Shown one piece after another: positions 20,683 through 30,031 of a stretch of DNA of 64,000 nt (position 1 is its first letter; every line of letters begins with the position of its first letter). Where the stretch lies: the NCBI GenBank assembly GCA_963978905.1, contig OZ022258.1:48282591-48346590 (forward strand), read 5' to 3'. The position numbers were made by a program, and so were the translations under genes. The notes beneath the pieces are model-generated. The model was given only the letters and a program-made list of their open reading frames with translations, did no database searches and was not told the DNA's origin. This DNA is from Trichostrongylus colubriformis (Eukaryota; Nematoda; Chromadorea; Rhabditida; Trichostrongylidae).

Positions 20683-20820
20683 TAGTTTTTGCTGTCGCCA
20701 AAAAAGAATGTGGATGATGTTATGATGCCTTTGGACATTACTATTCTCTCTCTGTTTCTCCGATTATTCAGAAAATACCAGGATTATGGAGCAGTGAAGC
20801 GGTGTCATTTTCGAGATGGT

Positions 20821-20893
20821 GCCCGCGTGGCCTAATGGGTAAGGCGTCAGACTTCTAATCAGAAGATTGCCGGTTCGACCCCGGCCGTGGGCT
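20821..20893 (+). tRNA. tRNA-Arg(UCU), array copy 103
   Basis: A19G and T29A. Confidence 0.83.
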
Positions 20894-21031
20894 TAGTTTT
20901 TGCTGTCGCCAAAAAAGAATGTGGATGATGTTATGATGCCTTTGGACATTACTATTCCCTCTCTGTTTCTCCGATTATTCAGAAAATACCAGGATTATGG
21001 AGCAGTGAAGCGGTGTCGTTTTCGAGTTGGT

Positions 21032-21104
21032 GCCCGCGTGGCCTAATGGATAAGGCGTCTGACTTCTAATCAGAAGATTGCCGGTTCGACCCCGGCCGTG
21101 GGCT
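21032..21104 (+). tRNA. tRNA-Arg(UCU), array copy 104
   Basis: Consensus body; T5 follows. Confidence 0.95.
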
Positions 21105-21242
21105 TAGTTTTTGCTGTCGCCAAAAAAGAATGTGGATGATGTTATGATGCCTTTGGACATTACTATTCTCTCTCTGTTTCTCCGATTATTCAGAAAATAC
21201 CAGGATTATGGAGCAGTGAAGCGGTGTCATTTTCGAGTTGGT

Positions 21243-21315
21243 GCCCGCGTGGCCTAATGGATAAGGCGTCTGACTTCTAATCAGAAGATTGCCGTTTCGA
21301 CCCCGGCCGTGGGCT
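21243..21315 (+). tRNA. tRNA-Arg(UCU), array copy 105
   Basis: G53T. Confidence 0.8.
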
Positions 21316-21453
21316 TAGTTTTTGCTGTCGCCAAAAAAGAATGTGGATGATGTTATGATGCCTTTGGACATTACTATTCTCTCTCTGTTTCTCCGATTAT
21401 TCAGAAAATACCAGGATTATGGAGCAGTGAAGCGGTGTCATTTTCGAGTTGGT

Positions 21454-21526
21454 GCCCGCGTGGCCTAATGGATAAGGCGTCTGACTTCTAATCAGAAGAT
21501 TGCCGTTTCGACCCCGGCCGTGGGCT
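21454..21526 (+). tRNA. tRNA-Arg(UCU), array copy 106
   Basis: G53T. Confidence 0.8.
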
Positions 21527-21664
21527 TAGTTTTTGGTGTCGCCAAAAAAGAATGTGGATGATGTTATGATGCCTTTGGACATTACTATTCCCTCTCTGTT
21601 TCTCCGATTATTCAGAAAATACCAGGATTATGGAGCAGTGAAGCGGTGTCATTTTCGAGTTGGT

Positions 21665-21737
21665 GCCCGCGTGGCCTAATGGATAAGGCGTCTGACTTCT
21701 AATCAGAAGATTGCCGTTTCGACCCCGGCCGTGGGCT
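21665..21737 (+). tRNA. tRNA-Arg(UCU), array copy 107
   Basis: G53T; the spacer has lost one G after the T run. Confidence 0.8.
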
Positions 21738-21874
21738 TAGTTTTTCTGTCGCCAAAAAAGAATGTGGATGATGTTATGATGCCTTTGGACATTACTATTC
21801 TCTCTCTGTTTCTCCGATTATTCAGAAAATACCAGGATTATGGAGCAGTGAAGCGGTGTCATTTTCGAGTTGGT

Positions 21875-21946
21875 GCCCGCGTGGCCTAATGGATAAGGCG
21901 TCTGACTTCTAATCAGAAGATTGCCGGTTCGACCCCGGCCTGGGCT
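21875..21946 (+). pseudogene. tRNA-Arg(UCU) array copy 108, acceptor base deleted
   Basis: One base is missing between the T stem and the 3' acceptor strand (CTGGGC instead of CGTGGGC), so the acceptor stem is shifted. The rest is consensus. Confidence 0.7.
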
Positions 21947-22084
21947 TAGTTTTTGCTGTCGCCAAAAAAGAATGTGGATGATGTTATGATGCCTTTGGAC
22001 ATTACTATTCTCTCTCTGTTTCTCCGATTATTCAGAAAATACCACGATTATGGAGCAGTGAAGCGGTGTCATTTTCGAGATGGT

Positions 22085-22157
22085 GCCCGCGTGGCCTAAT
22101 GGATAAGGCGTCAGACTTCTAATCAGAAGATTGCCGGTTCGACCCCGGCCGTGGGCT
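22085..22157 (+). tRNA. tRNA-Arg(UCU), array copy 109
   Basis: T29A without the A19G seen in copies 89, 96 and 103. Confidence 0.85.
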
Positions 22158-22295
22158 TAGTTTTTGCTGTCGCCAAAAAAGAATGTGGATGATGTTATGA
22201 TGCCTTTGGACATTACTATTCCCTCTCTGTTTCTCCGATTATTCAGAAAATACCAGGATTATGGAGCAGTGAAGCGGTGTCGTTTTCGAGTTGGT

Positions 22296-22368
22296 GCCCG
22301 CGTGGCCTAATGGATAAGGCGTCTGACTTCTAATCAGAAGATTGCCGGTTCGACCCCGGCCGTGGGCT
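22296..22368 (+). tRNA. tRNA-Arg(UCU), array copy 110
   Basis: Consensus body; T5 follows. Confidence 0.95.
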
Positions 22369-22506
22369 TAGTTTTTGCTGTCGCCAAAAAAGAATGTGGA
22401 TGATGTTATGATGCCTTTGGACATTACTATTCTCTCTCTGTTTCTCCGATTATTCAGAAAATACCAGGATTATGGAGCAGTGAAGCGGTGTCATTTTCGA
22501 GTTGGT

Positions 22507-22579
22507 GCCCGCGTGGCCTAATGGATAAGGCGTCTGACTTCTAATCAGAAGATTGCCGTTTCGACCCCGGCCGTGGGCT
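22507..22579 (+). tRNA. tRNA-Arg(UCU), array copy 111
   Basis: G53T. Confidence 0.8.
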
Positions 22580-22717
22580 TAGTTTTTGCTGTCGCCAAAA
22601 AAGAATGTGGATGATGTTATGATGCCTTTGGACATTACTATTCTCTCTCTGTTTCTCCGATTATTCAGAAAATACCAGGATTATGGAGCAGTGAAGCGGT
22701 GTCATTTTCGAGTTGGT

Positions 22718-22790
22718 GCCCGCGTGGCCTAATGGATAAGGCGTCTGACTTCTAATCAGAAGATTGCCGTTTCGACCCCGGCCGTGGGCT
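22718..22790 (+). tRNA. tRNA-Arg(UCU), array copy 112
   Basis: G53T. Confidence 0.8.
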
Positions 22791-22928
22791 TAGTTTTTGG
22801 TGTCGCCAAAAAAGAATGTGGATGATGTTATGATGCCTTTGGACATTACTATTCCCTCTCTGTTTCTCCGATTATTCAGAAAATACCACGATTATGGAGC
22901 AGTGAAGCGGTGTCATTTTCGAGTTGGT

Positions 22929-23001
22929 GCCCGCGTGGCCTAATGGATAAGGCGTCTGACTTCTAATCAGAAGATTGCCGTTTCGACCCCGGCCGTGGGC
23001 T
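22929..23001 (+). tRNA. tRNA-Arg(UCU), array copy 113
   Basis: G53T. Confidence 0.8.
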
Positions 23002-23139
23002 TAGTTTTTGCTGTCGCCAAAAAAGAATGTGGATGATGTTATGATGCCTTTGGACATTACTATTCTCTCTCTGTTTCTCCGATTATTCAGAAAATACCAG
23101 GATTATGGAGCAGTGAAGCGGTGTCATTTTCGAGTTGGT

Positions 23140-23212
23140 GCCCGCGTGGCCTAATGGATAAGGCGTCTGACTTCTAATCAGAAGATTGCCGGTTCGACCA
23201 CGGCCGTGGGCT
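23140..23212 (+). tRNA. tRNA-Arg(UCU), array copy 114
   Basis: C61A breaks the G53:C61 pair from the other side. Confidence 0.82.
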
Positions 23213-23350
23213 TAGTTTTTGCTGTCGCCAAAAAAGAATGTGGATGATGTTATGATGCCTTTGGACATTACCATTCTCTCTCTGTTTCTCCGATTATTCA
23301 GAAAATACCACGATTATGGAGCAGTGAAGCGGTGTCATTTTCGAGTTGGT

Positions 23351-23423
23351 GCCCGCGTGGCCTAATGGATAAGGCGTCTGACTTCTAATCAGAAGATTGC
23401 CGTTTCGACCCCGGCCGTGGGCT
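23351..23423 (+). tRNA. tRNA-Arg(UCU), array copy 115
   Basis: G53T. Confidence 0.8.
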
Positions 23424-23561
23424 TAGTTTTTGCTGTCGCCAAAAAAGAATGTGGATGATGTTATGATGCCTTTGGACATTACTATTCTCTCTCTGTTTCT
23501 CCGATTATTCAGAAAATACCACGATTATGGAGCAGTGAAGCGGTGTCATTTTCGAGACGGT

Positions 23562-23634
23562 GCCCGCGTGGCCTAATGGATAAGGCGTCTGACTTCTAAT
23601 CAGAAGATTGCCGGTTCGACCCCGGCCGTGGGCT
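23562..23634 (+). tRNA. tRNA-Arg(UCU), array copy 116 (last)
   Basis: Consensus body and T5. Its 3' flank departs from the long spacer and resembles the short-unit spacer, then a diverged long spacer. Confidence 0.95.
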
Positions 23635-23725
23635 TAGTTTTTGCTGTCGCCAAAAAGGAATGAGGATGATGTAACGGTGCTTTTGGGCATCTCCATCCTG
23701 TTTCTGTGCTATCTTATCTGAGTAT
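23635..23725 (+). repeat. Diverged terminal spacer marking the right end of the tRNA array
   Basis: After T5 the sequence reads like the short-unit spacer (GGAATGAGGATGATG), then like a mutated long spacer (gcttttgggcatctccat against gcctttggacatctccat). Similarity fades near 23.72 kb. It is probably an old edge unit that escaped homogenisation. Confidence 0.7.
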
Positions 23726-25895
23726 CGGCTCTCGGTTCATGCTCGTTTTAATTGGTGATAGCTTGGTGGAATTTTGAGTTTGGTTTATTCGTTGCACTTG
23801 TACTCTACGCAGCGGTATGTCCACCCACTCGTCGTATGCGGGTATGTTGGCCGAGTGACTTCTTTATTTTGCTATGTATTATCGACGAGCTTCTTTTCAG
23901 GACTTGCATTACCTACTGTCATCGGTGCAGTGGTCTTCAGTATTCTAGTGGTTATTGTCTCGATATATCTCGTCATCTATCTTATGGCACTTGTTGCAAA
24001 TGTAAACATCGTTTTGTTCTGTGAGAGTTGTGGCTGCTACGGAACTCGCATTTTTGGCGCGAAGTAGTAATTGGATCGGCACGCACAAACAAGGGATGTT
24101 AGGAAATGACTCGTTCTCGAATATCTATGTGTTGTATGCTCTGCATAGTTCACTCCAACCTCTTTGCCCTTGTTTGCATATTAACACCAACCATTTGTTA
24201 GAGATCTATACATATATCTGAGCGATTGTTGAGTATTTCCCTTTTGATGAGAGGGTGTTAGTGGAGGAGCGCAGAGTGCTCCTCCCGAACGCACTTCAGG
24301 GATAGCCGATAAGTTATTCAATCATCCCTACTTGTTGTTCTCGATTTTCTCAAATGAGAATGCACCGCTTGTCGGCAATCCATAACATTGAGCGGTCGAT
24401 GCCATTCATTGCCACTGACCAGTTTTGGCTACGCGATGTTCCTCGCACGTCAACGGCTCAGGAGCGAAGCGGACTACGTATAGGATGATATGAACAAAGG
24501 TAACTCAGCGGTCTTTTAGCAGAGATAGCTTATTTTACTGAATCCCTGTTTATGGGTCGCTTTCATTGATGCCACCTACTGGTCATAGAAATGAAAGTTC
24601 AGCGATTATCCTCTTTGAGCTGTGACTCATTATTCGTTTCCTAACTTCTACGCATAATGTGATGAATGCGGGAGTTTACTTTGCTTGTCAAGTTTTGCAA
24701 TGCACTGGTGAAAATTTCCATGCACCCAGTTTCCCGGGTGGGGGTCGCTAGGTCGAATTTCCGCACGGCCGCGCGCGACGAGCGGCGCGGCGGGTGCGAG
24801 TGCCAGTGACAGGGCATGGCAGCCGTCAAGCGAGGCAGTGTGGCACGAGTGGAAGCGCAGACGTGGCGCAGTCACGCTCGGCCTGCCTCTTAAGGGCAAT
24901 CGATACGGCGAGTCGTACTGATGGCGCCGCGAGTGCACCGTCGCGAAGCGACACTTTCCTTTTGCGTCGGCACCTTTTACGACGTGAGCACACTGCACAT
25001 GGCTGCGATGTAGGCGTTTACGTGTAGGCGTGTAGATAGGCATTTATAAAAATGGTAAGTGTTTTTGCAACAATAACACGGCCTTGGATTAAGATGTATG
25101 CTGTTAGGCTCGGCTCCATCCAGCCAAATAGCCGATGAGACGCAGTATTCATCGTGTCAACGCGACAGGACCTCCATATGATGTGCGCGAACCACGAACT
25201 CGATAATTTAGTTTATTCTCAGCTCATTCACGAATCGACAGTAAAAGAGTATCTATCAGGAGATTCTCGGGTCGAAGTGCACTGATGCAGACGTGGGGTC
25301 ATAGAGGTGACGTCGGAATGAATAGGTGAGGAGCCAAAATGAAGCGAGGGTACGTCGAAAACAGCTGCTTCATTCAATCCCGATGGAGGCGGTATGCTCC
25401 CTTAAAAGCACACCAACACCACGCCATAATCAGATTAGTGGCTTGCTTACTTGAGGCAAGTAGGTCCTTGGGTAACTGCTCACGCTGCACCTTTGTTGCC
25501 GCTGCACGGTGCACCCCCTAGGTTTTGTGCCTGCATGAACACAACCGAGCCGTGCCACTTAACCAATTCACACCTAGCCTTAGACGAACAAATTTGGTGC
25601 TCAGCTGAATAAGCAAACTTTGATAATTCGATGAAACAGCCATTTCGATGATGAAGGCAACTTGTGCTTGAAAATTTGTTCGTTTACGGCTGGTTTGATT
25701 TGGTTGGCTAGGCGTGACTCTGTTGTGTTCACCGAGGCACAACACCATGAGGGTACACTGTCCATCCGCAACAATGGTGCAATCTGAGTAGTTATCAAAG
25801 AACCTACTCGCCCCTAGAAAGTAAGGCACTAATGTGATTGAGGGCGTGGTCTCCTCGAATACAAAGAATTAGTACCGAAACTCCAAGAAATAGGG
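23726..25895. other. Right flank of array, no supported gene
   Basis: No convincing gene. A T-rich stretch at 23774-24067 gives a hydrophobic 97-codon open frame with two or three possible membrane segments but no recognised motif; I treat it as chance. A short perfect inverted repeat (GGAGGAGC/GCTCCTCC) lies near 24252-24276. Positions 24740-24810 are a GC-rich stretch with a relative at 31095-31140, so part of this flank is dispersed repeat. Confidence 0.5.
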
Positions 25896-25899
25896 GGTG

Positions 25900-26400
25900 A
25901 CTGACCTGATACGGGGGCGAGAGAGATTCAGCGGATGCTTACAGCGCAAAGGCCGTAGCTGTCACTCCAACGCCGACCATCCGACGCACCTTCCGCGACG
26001 AACGACTCGTCTGCACCATTCAAACCGGATTTCCGTAACTGATCAACACCACCTAAAGTGCCTTGTTGAACAAACACTGTGAATTATTAAAAGGTAGCTT
26101 GTACCACAATTCGAAGTAGTTGTAATTCAACTAGTACAGAGTAAACAAGCAGTGTCGCCATTGTTGAAAATGTAGAGGGAAGGGAAAAGCTGAGAAAGGT
26201 GATGGGGTATTTACCAGTTATGAGATTTGAGAGTTCAGCAATGTGTAAGAGTCGTCCGTTGCACAAGATGCGACGGATGGTTGGCGCCGGGGTGGCAGCT
26301 ACGGCCCATGCGCCCCAATGGCAAATTAGCTGCAATGGGCCTCGCCTCATGACCATCTCCCCTTAGACTGACAGTCCAGTATCATTCAGCCTGCCCCTGC
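25900..26400. mobile_element. Fold-back (inverted-repeat) element
   Basis: About 100 bp at 25948-26050 returns as its reverse complement at 26215-26315 (shared core GGCCGTAGCTG and CCATCCG). Weaker matching continues outward to about 25900 and 26380. It looks like a non-autonomous MITE; no coding capacity is seen. Confidence 0.5.
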
Positions 26401-26608
26401 GTTGAACGGTCGATTTCTTCTGTCTTCCCTTACCACAGCCACACACTTTGTACAGACAGGCATACATCCCGACAAAGTAAGTGGTTTATATAATAGAGGG
26501 ATATATGGTTGTCATATTGCATCTAGGAAGCGTATTTCGTTATTTCCACTAAGTACAGCTTTTAGTCAGCCTTGACAATTGACGTGTTCCATCCAGCCCC
26601 ACACAATA

Positions 26609-27847
26609 TTAGGTTGTCCCAGAGGCCTTGTAGCATTTTTTCGATCGTCACTTTTTATTACTTTTCTTCCAACAAACAACAATAAGGCAACAGCGTATTC
26701 ACCATTGTTAGCGACAACGCTCTACCATCTCATAGGTAGATCGTTGATTCCATGCCCCCAGAACTCTGGTCGAAGAAGTCAATGATAGCCTTTACAAGCA
26801 AGTCATAATCAACGAATATTCTCTTGGCCAGGACGGACTCAAGAGGATGGGTAAGGTGATAGTCAGAAGGGGCAATGTCTGGAGGGTATGGCGGTTGGGG
26901 TAGGACATTCCAGCCAGGCTCCTGTAGCTTGGCCTGGGTACACTTCGTGACGTGAGGGCGGGCGCTGTTATGAAGAAGGGTGACCGCGGACCTTCTCAGG
27001 CGCTTTTCTCTTATAGCGACAGCGATCTGCTGGAGCTGGTGGTTGTATACGGAAACGGGAACTGTCTCGCCGTGTGCCAGAACCTCGGGAAAGAGCATCC
27101 CTTCCGCGTCCAGAAACAGCAAAGTAGAATCTTCTCCGGATGGAGGTCGGACATGGGCTGCGTTGGCGGCTCGGCGTCACGTAGCAGCCAAAAGGCGCGA
27201 GGTGCGTTGGTATCGTACATGTCCCAGCTTTCATCGCCCGTGGCCAAATAGACGAGAAGGTCGTTGCGATGCGCGCGGAACAGCAGCGATTGACAGATGC
27301 TCACACGGGCACTTTCGTGAGCATCCGTCAGGGCATGAGGTCCATCGCGACAGCACCTTCCGATAACCGGGCTCGTGGAGCCGACGATTTAGGGTTGTGA
27401 GTGCTTGTCCATTCCTCTCCGCCAGCTCGCGCATGGTGGTCTTAGGATCGGCGCGGACGGCGGAGAGCAGCGTCTCGTCGTCGAATGCGTGTGGGGGTCC
27501 CGTGCGTGGCTTGTCTTCCATGTCAATCTCGCCGTTGCTGAAGCTGATGAGTCAGCGGCGTACGGTCTCTTAGCTCACACATCCCTTGCCCAATGCAGCG
27601 TTGATGAAGTCGCAAGCTTCCGTCGCTTTGCTGCCCCAAGACCACTTATTAGATGACACCGCATGTTGGGTGGATATCGACTACGGACACTGTACCTCTC
27701 TTCACGGAATCTGGTGGGTCAATATATATTTTACTAGAAAGCTTAGAGAATGTTCTACCTATTCCTGAACCGCCTAGACCTGCCTCGAAGTAAACAAGAG
27801 TTATTGAGTTTTTGAAAAAATCCTACAAGACTTTTGGGACAACCTAA
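26609..27847 (-). mobile_element. Mariner-family transposon, degenerate
   Basis: About 32-bp inverted repeats (AGGTTGTCCCAGAGGCCTTG at the left, reverse complement CAAGACTTTTGGGACAACCT at the right) bound a 1.24-kb element of normal mariner length, with a TA just outside the left end. A broken transposase lies on the minus strand: an N-terminal helix-turn-helix region around 27655-27520 with in-frame stops, then pieces in shifted frames (GDESWDMYD, SARPH, PPDIAPSDYH). In the second catalytic motif the usual HDNARPH reads HNSARPH, so an aspartate is lost as well. Dead copy. Confidence 0.88.
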
Positions 27848-28182
27848 GATAAACAGGTCCAGGTGCCCAAGCTCTCTACTCCCCAAAAAGAGGGACGAAA
27901 TTGGTAACTTGCCCGATGGAGATGACAAGTGATAAGGGCCCATAAAGGGCTCTTGTTATATCCATCGATCACTCACTGTGCACAGGCATCCCAGTGAGGA
28001 TGCAATTTTCACCTAAGCATTAGGGAAAAGGGGAACTCTTTCCTTCACGCACTAAGGCTCACACAAAAATATGCAAATACCATCTTATTTGTATGCACTA
28101 ACGGTTGCAGTCTTATAATCGCTATTTCGAGCTTCTCCGGACCCTAGAATGTGCAGGACCCTTCAAAGATCCCTCGGAGATG
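27848..28182. other. Intergenic, nothing recognised except half of a dispersed repeat
   Basis: About 50 bp at 28090-28140 (GCACTAACGGTTGCAGTC and its 3' side) recurs in direct orientation at 29131-29180. The two copies bracket the MITE at 28183-28675. Confidence 0.5.
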
Positions 28183-28675
28183 CTTAAAGGCACATTCCAG
28201 GATTATGAGGATATCACATCTCCTGCCGTGGATGGATAGTTCGACCCCAGCCACGTAGGCTGTACCTTTAGCGAGGCGTGGGTGTCAGTTCCTGGAACGT
28301 ACAGAGCCAAGGAATCTAGCACAATAGCTCGGTCCCGCCCACCCTAACCGGGGTCTGCCTTTACTCTTCGACTCTTATCCTTGACATAGGTAGACCGGCT
28401 ACTGCCAAGATCTTGAAATTGACAGTAAACCAATCGCCTCGTGAAGTAAACCCACTAGTGAGTGACCTGACCCCACACTAGGCACCGGAACACTTGCAGC
28501 ACACTCCCGGCTGGGGTGGGCGGGGCCGAGCTGTTGCGCTAGATTCTTTGGCTCTGCAAGCTCCAGGAACTGACATCCACGCCTCGGTAAAGGTACAGCC
28601 TACGTGGCTTGGGTCGAACTATCCATCCACGGCAGGAGATGTGATATCCCAATAATCCTGGAATGTGCCTTTAAG
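28183..28675. mobile_element. MITE with TTAA target site and ~165-bp inverted repeats
   Basis: TTAA at 28184-28187 and 28671-28674 flanks inverted repeats starting AGGCACATTCCAGGATTAT. The arms stay nearly complementary for about 165 bp, with a 150-bp unpaired middle. TTAA duplication is the mark of piggyBac-type transposition; the assignment to piggyBac is inference because no transposase is present. Confidence 0.75.
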
Positions 28676-29618
28676 TGTGCAACTTCCATGGGATGCTTCC
28701 CTCCTCCACCACTCATTGCGAAATTGTGATAGCACCATCAATTAACGTCCTACTTCCACACACCAGATGTTGGATTTTGATTCCTCCAGTGAAGACCCGG
28801 AGAACCCAACGAAACTGGTGGTATAATACTTGCCATCCGACCATTCCTATCATCCTTTACCAGTTGCTATCAGTTTGAATCACCTACTATACACCCCCCC
28901 CCCTCTGCCACGCTCTAGATCATTCGCAAGGTTCAAGAGTCGAAGCCCATCATTGCTGAAAAGTGAGACACGAGGTCCGTAACAGACAAGCAGACAGATA
29001 CACACGCACAGAAACGATTAAAAGATAATATATAGTGAGATGAATAAGACGATTTTAGGCTAATCTCGACATAACCGATGCAATCGTGCCATGCTCTGAA
29101 GTGGTCAAAAATATTCAACCGACCTGTTGGTATGCGCTAACGGTTGCAGTCGTATCATCGCTATTTCGGATTTCTCCGGACGAGGTGATTTTGGTTATAA
29201 GGTGGTTAATTTTTTCACTGCGGAATTAAAACATGAGCAGCTGTCCCCATCCCATCTTCTCGGTGGGCACACCCCAGACCAGACCAATGCTGTCAAAAAA
29301 GAGACTGCTGTTGCAGTTCGTAAAACGACTGCTCGCTACTTGCGAGTAGTACTTGCGACACATTGGGAATCATAACTGCTGCTCTTTCGCTCGATAACCT
29401 TCCATAAGCGACAGCTAGTTCGTCGAAGGGTACGGGGGAATAAGCTTCACTCTGTGTTTGAGTCCCTCTGGAAAAAACATTTAAGCGTCCCAGCAGAGAA
29501 TGTGTTATCCTTCTTGTGTACTACAAGCTGCAGAAAACTAACTGTATTGATGAAAAAGCCACCAGTGGATGGGAGTTTTCAGGCAGCAACTATCACGTGC
29601 TCTGTAGATGCAAAACCT
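28676..29618. other. Intergenic, nothing supported
   Basis: No gene recognised. Contains a poly-C run near 28893 and the second copy of the direct repeat at 29131-29180. Short open frames lack motifs and splice context. Confidence 0.45.
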
Positions 29619-29690
29619 ACGCCACGATCGGGGTCCAACTGACGATCTTCCGATTAGAATTCCGGCACATAATCTATTAAGCCCGAGGGC
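29619..29690 (-). pseudogene. Degenerate tRNA-Arg(UCU), relic of the array unit
   Basis: Read on the minus strand, all 72 bases align with the array tRNA: the loop still spells TTCTAA, the A box region reads TAATAGAT and the T loop TTGGACC. The anticodon stem has at least two mismatches. The spacer that precedes it on the minus strand (plus coordinates 29691-29830) is also a recognisable array spacer. Confidence 0.8.
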
Positions 29691-29837
29691 ACTAATGTCC
29701 CATTAGCACCGTTTCACTACTCTACACTTCTGGCGCTTTCATACATAGCCGGAGGAACAGGCAACAAATTGTGGGGTCCCAGGAGCATCATCACATCACT
29801 TTCACTCCTTTGTGGCTTCGGCAAAAACTGAATCGCA

Positions 29838-29883
29838 AACTTTTAATTACCAGACGACTTATCCATTAGCCCGTGCAAGCGCC
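29838..29883 (-). pseudogene. tRNA-Arg relic, 5' half
   Basis: On the minus strand GGGCTAATGGATAAG-TCGTCTG matches the A box, D arm and anticodon-stem start of the array tRNA. The T arm and 3' acceptor strand are deleted. Confidence 0.7.
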
Positions 29884-30005
29884 ACCCGTAAATGAAGTAT
29901 TGTCACTGCTCCTCAACTCTGGCATTTTCATGAAAAGCAGGGGGAATAAACAACGCGTTGGACTCAATACGATCCCGTAGAAGTCATCACACCACCCTCC
30001 TTCGA

Positions 30006-30031
30006 CGGGGTCGAACCGGCAATCTTCTGAT
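30006..30031 (-). pseudogene. tRNA-Arg relic, 3' fragment
   Basis: Twenty-six bases from the anticodon stem to the T stem match the array tRNA exactly, including the B box GGTTCGACCCC. Upstream and downstream the match stops. Confidence 0.75.

Larger units (their letters stand above)
17445..23350 (+). repeat. Four 1477-bp higher-order blocks of 7 tRNA units
   Basis: Blocks start at 17445, 18922, 20399 and 21875. Each runs: G5T/G57C, consensus, A19G/T29A, consensus, then three G53T units. A spacer base change (GTCGTTTT before the fourth unit) also recurs in each. The last block has drifted: its first unit lacks G5T/G57C and has a deletion, and its third lacks A19G. Confidence 0.88.
1..23634 (+). 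repeat. Tandem array of 117 tRNA-Arg(UCU) units (satellite-like)
   Basis: A 73-nt tRNA gene is repeated head to tail: one 3' half at the left edge and 116 complete copies. Start-to-start spacing is 211 bp 98 times, 209 bp five times, 210 bp twice, 123 bp nine times and 130 bp once, which adds up exactly to the distance from the first full copy to the last. The consensus folds as a perfect cloverleaf apart from one G:U pair: acceptor GCCCGCG/CGTGGGC, D stem GCCT/AGGC, anticodon stem TCTGA/TCAGA with loop CTTCTAA (anticodon TCT), T stem GCCGG/CCGGC. Internal pol III promoters are an A box TGGCCTAATGG and a B box GGTTCGACCCC, and a T5 terminator lies just past the gene. In the copy entries bases are numbered 1-73 along this consensus. 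G53T breaks the G53:C61 pair and the B box; C25A breaks the D stem; C11T gives a wobble pair; G57C alters the T loop and B box; G71C breaks the acceptor stem. The left end is outside the window. Confidence 0.97.
29619..30031 (-). repeat. Inverted relic of about 2.5 tRNA-array units
   Basis: Spacer landmarks in the correct order on the minus strand include CAGTTTTTGCCG, GTGATGATG, CCTGTTCCTCCG and GTAGAGTAGTGAAACGGTG, matching the array's TTTTTGCTG, GATGATG, CTGTTTCTCCG and GGAGCAGTGAAGCGGTG. Parts of three tRNA bodies are embedded. Confidence 0.8.

Noticed and set aside
1..23634. CRISPR array
   Set aside because: Repeats are regular, but the constant part is a 73-nt tRNA, the spacers are themselves repeated, and the surroundings are eukaryotic.
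23774..24067. 97-codon hydrophobic ORF next to the array
   Set aside because: T-rich sequence readily gives hydrophobic frames; no homology, splice sites or start context.
24648..25043. 131-codon minus-strand ORF
   Set aside because: GC-rich stretch overlapping dispersed repeat; arginine- and histidine-rich composition and overlapping frames on both strands suggest no coding role.
26730..27521. Intact transposase or SETMAR-like domesticated gene
   Set aside because: Three frames, in-frame stops and a mutated catalytic residue; terminal inverted repeats still present, so it is an ordinary dead mariner.
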